NCBI GenBank assembly: GCA_029824495.1
Contig: JALGXY010000364.1
Coordinates: forward strand, 1 to 9,607
Direction: 5' to 3'
DNA from: Fimbriimonadia bacterium
GTDB taxonomy: Bacteria > Armatimonadota > Fimbriimonadia > Fimbriimonadales > Fimbriimonadaceae
DNA length: 9,607 bases
Below, piece after piece: positions 7,101 through 9,607 of the stretch. How positions within the stretch are numbered: position 1 is the first letter of the stretch; every line of letters begins with the position of its first letter. The translations under genes were made by a program, and so were the position numbers. Below the pieces are notes generated by a model. The model was not told the DNA's origin, made no database searches, and saw nothing but the letters and a program-made list of their open reading frames with translations.

Positions 7101-7320
7101 TCGTACCCGGTGTGATGCCGGTCAGCCGCCATCCGCCGTAGAAAAGCGCTCCCTCGATCGGCTGCTTCCAGTCGCCCGGGAGGTTCGCCGTCTTGCCGAT
7201 CCCCTGCATATTCGACTGACCTGCAAGGATGTAGACATCGATCAGGTCCTTGGGTGCGACCATTGCGGGTGCGGCCATTACGGAAGCTAGCACGACAGCG
7301 GAGAGCATGCTGCTGAGCAT
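4117..7320 (-). CDS. Two-domain secreted enzyme: SGNH/SASA carbohydrate esterase fused to GH95 alpha-L-fucosidase
   Basis: This 1067-residue protein reads from the ATG at 7320 (another ATG lies at 7308). Residues 1-20 or so form a Sec signal (MLSSMLSAVVLASVMAAPA). Residues 26-290 are an SGNH esterase of the SASA/CE6-like group: ILAGQSNMQG with nucleophile Ser36, WMQGEADA (178-185) and DGVH (Asp269, His272). Residues 302-1067 are GH95: ELWYRQPAKNWLEALPIGNGR opens the domain. NINLQMNYW (Asn674, Asn676), STSPEN (Glu809) and QIDGNFG (Asp977) match the catalytic Asn/Asn, Glu and Asp of the Bifidobacterium 1,2-alpha-L-fucosidase. No Ser/Pro linker separates the domains. GH95 enzymes invert alpha-1,2-fucosides, though some prefer alpha-L-galactosides. 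The paired activities imply removal of acetyl and fucosyl groups from one glycan. An in-frame extension to 7668 lies antisense to the nitrilase gene and is rejected. It is the first gene of a three-gene coupled operon. Confidence 0.9.
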   Translation of the reverse strand: MLSSMLSAVVLASVMAAPAMVAPKDLIDVYILAGQSNMQGIGKTANLPGDWKQPIEGALFYGGWRLTGITPGTTQTSLRQGEFGPEIGFARWMSEHRKGRPFAIIKYAASGQPLHHGFNGAKWIGGDPAPGRTNFYPGESKDDPNQGRLYKNLIRRVNEGLAALKEAGYTPTVVGAAWMQGEADAKNGTSAAEYGDSLQRLRRRLNEEYARVRFPLAFGQVLPISEAPRFTHKAEIRQAMADAHCQSGAAGSKHGIWMVSTDGIGMLPDGVHYNAAGQMELGQKLAEGVLKCQTVIRKRMPNWDYELWYRQPAKNWLEALPIGNGRIGAMVFGGTNKERIQLNEESLWAGRPVESFPENFAENLKKLQGMVFEGRSAEARAFGIETMTANPTSFRSFQPFGDLWIEMKGPVKNYRRSLDLYSGIAKTQFRLGDAVIVREVFVSAPDDVLVVRLTSDKKKAISCSVSLTREKDLAVRYERDQIIADGQIIDDDSPGAFDDNPGGSGPGGAHMKFAARAKVLADSGTVEAGEQGISVSSADEVTIILGAATDYSLDDLSFNREIDPALLAAESVNAASLIPSSELMERHRDDHGEMFGRALVDFGWNPDQEELPTDERLQAVRQGAYDPALDALIFQFGRYLLMGSSRAPGRLPANLQGIWNDRMWAPWEADHHMNINLQMNYWPADLTNLSETLDPLTGWLTRLAKKAELTAGKLYNADGWLAYTATNPFGRITPSASTRPSQFMNGSLDPLAGAWMSMTLWRHYEFTEGKRFLRDTAYPVIKGAAEFLLDYMREDEEGNLVIVPSTSPENDYRDPKTGQSIRITVGSAYHMSIVREVLGAALQGAKITRQDKGLQSELESALARIAPLKIGKDGTINEWAEDYEEVHPGHRHVSHLIGLHPFNQITASDPQMFEAAQKTLKRRLDNGGGHTGWSRAWNINFLARLKQGDAARENVVKLLQRSTHPNLFGNHPPFQIDGNFGATAGIAEMLVQSHDGVIELLPALPGAWHTGRACGLRARGDVQVSMTWEDGELKQIELRSDRQRQVQVRYGDEVKSLSSNTGGMIAW

Positions 7321-7350
7321 ATCCAATCGAGGCGCGTTCAGAATGCACTC
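7321..7350. promoter_or_regulatory. 30-base divergent gap between the fucosidase operon and nitrilase
   Basis: Only 30 bases separate the two start codons, so promoter elements must overlap coding sequence on one or both sides. On the plus strand CAGAAT (7339-7344) lies 6 bases before the nitrilase ATG. On the minus strand TATGCT (7320-7315) lies 7 bases before the alternative esterase-GH95 ATG at 7308. Neither gene has a Shine-Dalgarno sequence at usual distance. The hexamers are -10-like and suggest leaderless starts; no convincing -35 partner is visible. Confidence 0.35.
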
Positions 7351-8256
7351 ATGAAAGTCGCTGCAGCCCAGATCGCCCCGGTCTTTTTGGACCGCTTGGC
7401 GACGATCGAGAAAGTCTGTGAGTGGATCGCCCGGGCTGGTTCCGAAGGCGTCGATCTTGTCTGTTTTGGCGAGACCTTGATTCCGGCCTATCCGTTCTGG
7501 CTCTGCCGCACCGATGGCGCGCAATTTGAGGATGCCGGTCAGAAAGCGGCGCATGCGCAGTATCTCGACCAGGGTGTGGTGATCGACCGCGATCTTGCCC
7601 CTGTTTACGAGGCTGCAAAAGCGGCATCTTGTTCTGTTGTGGTGGGTGTTGCCGAGCGTCACGGGCACACGATCTACTGCTCGCGCGTGATGATTTCGTC
7701 TTCGGGTTCGCTGCTTTCAGTGCATCGCAAGCTGATGCCGACCTATGAGGAGCGGCTCGCCTGGGGAACGGGCGACGGGGCCGGCCTCGTGACTCATGAG
7801 ATCGGCGAGTTCACTGTCGGCGCGCTCAACTGCTGGGAGAACTGGATGCCGCTCGCTCGCACCGCCCTCTATCAGCAGGGCGAAAATCTGCATGTGATGC
7901 TCTGGCCTGGCTGCCTGAGGCTGACTCAGGACATCACGCGGTTTGCGGCGAAAGAGGGCCGGAACTTCGTGATTTCGGCCTCTGCCTTGATCCGGCGATC
8001 TGATATCCCTGCCGACTTTCCACTGGTTGACCAGCTCGATGAATCTGAAGACTGGTACTACGACGGCGGCTCCTGCATTGCTGGCCCGGATGGCGAGTGG
8101 ATTGTCGAGCCGGTCCTGCACGAGGAGACTCTTGTGACGGCCGAGATCGAGCTGCAGAAGGTTTACGAGGAGCGGCAGAACTTCGACCCGACCGGGCACT
8201 ACTCGCGGCCTGATGTGCTGAAGCTGACGGTCAATCACGAAGGGCTGAACCGTTGA
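7351..8256 (+). CDS. Nitrilase (branch 1, C-N hydrolase)
   Basis: The 301-residue product carries the full Glu-Lys-Cys triad of the nitrilase superfamily. Glu41 is in FGETLIPAYPFW, Lys127 is in HRKLMPTYEERLAWGTGDG (with the supporting Glu134), and Cys161 is in ALNCWENWMPLAR. CWEN.MPLAR and the C-terminal 'GHYSRPDVL.LTVN' are marks of true nitrilases (branch 1), which hydrolyse nitriles to carboxylic acids and ammonia. They are not typical of amidases or carbamoylases elsewhere in the superfamily. There is no signal peptide, so it is cytoplasmic. Members usually form spiral oligomers. Substrate class (aliphatic, arylacetonitrile, or cyanide-derived) cannot be read from sequence alone. Length is slightly short compared with 310-370 for many relatives, because the C-terminal tail ends soon after LTVN. 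The gene diverges from the fucosidase operon with 30 bases between starts, and its TGA directly abuts the convergent ankyrin stop. Start choice is supported by MKVAAAQIAPVFLD, a typical N-terminus. Confidence 0.93.
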   Translation: MKVAAAQIAPVFLDRLATIEKVCEWIARAGSEGVDLVCFGETLIPAYPFWLCRTDGAQFEDAGQKAAHAQYLDQGVVIDRDLAPVYEAAKAASCSVVVGVAERHGHTIYCSRVMISSSGSLLSVHRKLMPTYEERLAWGTGDGAGLVTHEIGEFTVGALNCWENWMPLARTALYQQGENLHVMLWPGCLRLTQDITRFAAKEGRNFVISASALIRRSDIPADFPLVDQLDESEDWYYDGGSCIAGPDGEWIVEPVLHEETLVTAEIELQKVYEERQNFDPTGHYSRPDVLKLTVNHEGLNR

Positions 8257-9297
8257 TCACTTCTTGACGGCATCGCTCAGCAGATCCAGAATCTTCTCTG
8301 CCGAGTGTTCTTTCTCAGGGATTCCGGAATAGATCGTGACTTGCTCAGCAGCCTGCTCAATGGCGCTCCTGCCCCAACGATCTCTGCCTTCTGTAGACGC
8401 TCCAGATTCAAGCAGCAGACTAACGCACTCAACACAACCCGAGAAGATCGCATCCATGAGCGGAGTTTCGCCGTGTCTGTTCTTGATATTGACATCGGCA
8501 CCTCGTTCAATCAGCACACGTGTGCAGACAACAGACTCCCAATCACCATGGACTGCTTCATGGAGTGGCGTGTTGCCCTCTTCATCCGCAGCATTGATGT
8601 CTAGCCCTTGGTCAAGCATTAGCTTGAGGACATCGCCTGCCTCCTCATCGTTTCTAGCGTTGACTCCGTCACCCTGGAAGCACACTTGGTGAATTGCCGT
8701 CTGACCTCGGCCAGTCCTGTAGCTTGGATCGGCACCATGTTTCAATAGCAGTTTTACAGCTTCCAGTTTGAGATCAAAACCAACGAACTTGCACAATAGA
8801 GCGGCTGAATCTCCCCAGCCCTCAACTCCGCCCTTGCTGTTTAGAAGCCACTCAGCCACTTCAAAGCGGCTGTCTTCGAGAGCACACTCAAGCTCATTTT
8901 CCCGGCCACTGGGGTGATCAAAACCAACACCTAGCTCTAGCAGTCTCTTGGCAACTTCGACGGATCCCGCCCTGTACATGGCTGACTGGAGCTCGTCGCT
9001 TCTTTCCTTAGGGTCTGCGCCCGCATCAATCACCATATCCAGGATTTCTGCAGAGCCTGATTCGGCTGCCTCGTGGACGAGTGCAATGCGGTCGTAAGCA
9101 CTCGCGCTTTTTGCTGTCGGGTCGCATCCGTGATTGATCAGCATCTCAACGATTCGAGGATTCTTGGACCTGCAGGCATACATCAGCAGCTTCTTGTGGT
9201 CTTTGATATCGGATTGCTCAAGCACCTTGTCATTCAATAGCTCCCGAACATACGACTCCATGCCTTTGTACAGTGCTTCGTCGAGGCTAATTCTCAT
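8257..9297 (-). CDS. Ankyrin-repeat protein, cytosolic
   Basis: This 346-residue protein is built almost entirely of ankyrin repeats, about eight or nine of them. Best preserved are residues 239-272 (DEEGNTPLHEAVHGDWESVVCTRVLIERGADVN-like) and 272-305 (NRHGETPLMDAIFSGCVECVSLLLESGAS-like). Weaker units span about 33-235 (for example ILDMVIDAGADP, KLLLKHGADP, LKLMLDQGLDIN). There is no signal peptide, membrane segment or fused enzyme domain. Ankyrin stacks bind other proteins; the partner is unknown and no effector signature is visible. The start at 9297 is supported by AGGGGA 4 bases upstream and a TATAAT box about 20 bases upstream. Sampled GC is near 50%, against 60% or more in the neighbours, which hints at recent arrival or relaxed composition. 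Its TGA abuts the nitrilase stop with no gap. A few bacterial ankyrin genes of this kind are immunity or stress genes, but nothing here proves it. Confidence 0.88.
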   Translation of the reverse strand: MRISLDEALYKGMESYVRELLNDKVLEQSDIKDHKKLLMYACRSKNPRIVEMLINHGCDPTAKSASAYDRIALVHEAAESGSAEILDMVIDAGADPKERSDELQSAMYRAGSVEVAKRLLELGVGFDHPSGRENELECALEDSRFEVAEWLLNSKGGVEGWGDSAALLCKFVGFDLKLEAVKLLLKHGADPSYRTGRGQTAIHQVCFQGDGVNARNDEEAGDVLKLMLDQGLDINAADEEGNTPLHEAVHGDWESVVCTRVLIERGADVNIKNRHGETPLMDAIFSGCVECVSLLLESGASTEGRDRWGRSAIEQAAEQVTIYSGIPEKEHSAEKILDLLSDAVKK

Positions 9298-9301
9298 ACA
9301 T

Positions 9302-9307
9302 TCCCCT
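9302..9307 (-). promoter_or_regulatory. Shine-Dalgarno of the ankyrin gene
   Basis: Reading the minus strand, AGGGGA (9307-9302) sits 4 bases before the ATG at 9297. It is one of only two clear Shine-Dalgarno sequences in the window and fixes the start. Confidence 0.6.
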
Positions 9308-9317
9308 GCCGTTGTTT

Positions 9318-9346
9318 ATTATATGCGTTTGACCTGAATCGGTAAG
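9318..9346 (-). promoter_or_regulatory. Sigma70-like promoter of the ankyrin gene
   Basis: On the minus strand a perfect TATAAT (9323-9318) follows CTTACC (9346-9341; 3 of 6 matches to TTGACA) at 17 bases. Transcription would start near 9311 and give a leader of about 14 bases that includes the Shine-Dalgarno sequence. The -35 element is weak. The AT-rich box could also serve the divergent YdhR-like gene, since TATTAT reads at 9317-9322 on the plus strand. Confidence 0.45.
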
Positions 9347-9354
9347 ATCCGTGC

Positions 9355-9607
9355 ATGGATCATCAAGGCCCGATCATGCTCGTTAAATTCCGCAGCGCAC
9401 TGCCCTTCGAAGAGGTGCTCGAGGTCGCACGAGAGCGGCTGCCCGAGTTACAGGCGATCGGAGGACTGACGCAGAAGTTCTATCTTCAGGATGCCCAGAC
9501 CGGAGAGGTGGCCGGGCTTTACTTCTGGCGATCACCCGAAGACCTCGAAGCCTACAAAACCTCAGAGCTTCGAAAGACGATCCCCGAGTCGTACAAGATT
9601 ATTGGCG
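9355..9607 (+). CDS. YdhR-like dimeric alpha/beta-barrel protein (monooxygenase-like), partial (C-terminus off the right edge)
   Basis: 84 codons are visible from the ATG at 9355 to the window edge. The pattern 'MLVKFRSALPFEEVLEVA', then 'L..IGGLTQKFYLQDAQTGEVAGLYFW', then 'SPEDLEAYKTSELRKTIPESYKIIG' is a ferredoxin-like alpha/beta-barrel module. It matches small proteins annotated as YdhR-type putative monooxygenases, usually about 95-105 residues, so only a short tail is missing. The reaction is unknown; family members are dimers, and catalytic monooxygenase activity is not shown for most. The start may instead be the ATG at 9376, which would give MLVKFRS, closer to homologous N-termini. 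TAAGAT, 6 bases before 9355, could be a -10 element for a leaderless message from 9355. The gene diverges from the ankyrin gene across a 57-base gap. Confidence 0.7.
   Translation, partial: MDHQGPIMLVKFRSALPFEEVLEVARERLPELQAIGGLTQKFYLQDAQTGEVAGLYFWRSPEDLEAYKTSELRKTIPESYKIIG

Noticed and set aside
7321..7668. In-frame upstream extension of the esterase-GH95 protein by 116 residues
   Set aside because: It is antisense to the start of the nitrilase gene, has no family resemblance and would bury the signal peptide. The ATG at 7320 (or 7308) gives a proper leader.
7717..8238. Minus-strand open frame of 173 codons
   Set aside because: It is antisense to the nitrilase gene, whose triad is complete.
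8257..9297. Ankyrin gene as part of a defence or toxin-immunity system
   Set aside because: No toxin, nuclease or polymorphic-toxin partner lies beside it. The neighbours are a nitrilase and a YdhR-like protein, so the role stays open.

Overview
The window looks like a compact, protein-coding stretch of a bacterial chromosome. It holds eight genes, six complete and one cut by each window edge, and no gene-free gap longer than 60 bases. Spot-counted GC is about 55-68% in the catabolic genes and about 50% in the ankyrin gene. An exported beta-barrel protein suggests a diderm. A Tat-type leader on a hydrolase, a fucosidase operon and first genes without Shine-Dalgarno sequences would fit Armatimonadota (Fimbriimonadia-like) or Planctomycetota. 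No rRNA or marker gene is present, so this placement is a low-confidence inference. I see no tRNA, CRISPR array, insertion sequence or phage gene.

Left part (1-1648): an outer-membrane-type beta-barrel gene (minus strand, runs off the left edge) and a PGRP-type N-acetylmuramoyl-L-alanine amidase gene (plus strand) diverge from a 45-base gap. That gap contains a perfect 10-bp inverted repeat. Its arms carry, on both strands, the same -35/-10-like pair TTGACC-N17-CAAAAT, so it may be a symmetric two-way promoter or operator.

Middle part (1686-7320, minus strand): a three-gene operon read right to left. The first gene encodes a large exported protein with an SGNH/SASA-type carbohydrate esterase domain followed by a GH95 fucosidase domain. 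The second encodes a beta-propeller glycosidase-like protein of the GH43/GH117 type. The third encodes a GH29 alpha-L-fucosidase with a Tat-like leader. The junctions are TGATG and ATGA stop/start overlaps, so translation is probably coupled. Together they look like a small catabolic unit that removes acetyl groups and alpha-L-fucose from a fucosylated, O-acetylated glycan. Fucosylated xyloglucan-like or algal material are possible substrates.

Right part (7351-9607): a branch-1 nitrilase gene diverges from the operon with only 30 bases between start codons. It converges with zero spacing on a minus-strand ankyrin-repeat gene of lower GC, which has its own TATAAT box and Shine-Dalgarno sequence. 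Divergent from that, a small YdhR-like alpha/beta-barrel (monooxygenase-like) gene runs off the right edge. Several first genes here lack a Shine-Dalgarno sequence and have a -10-like hexamer 5-8 bases before the start codon, which suggests leaderless transcription.
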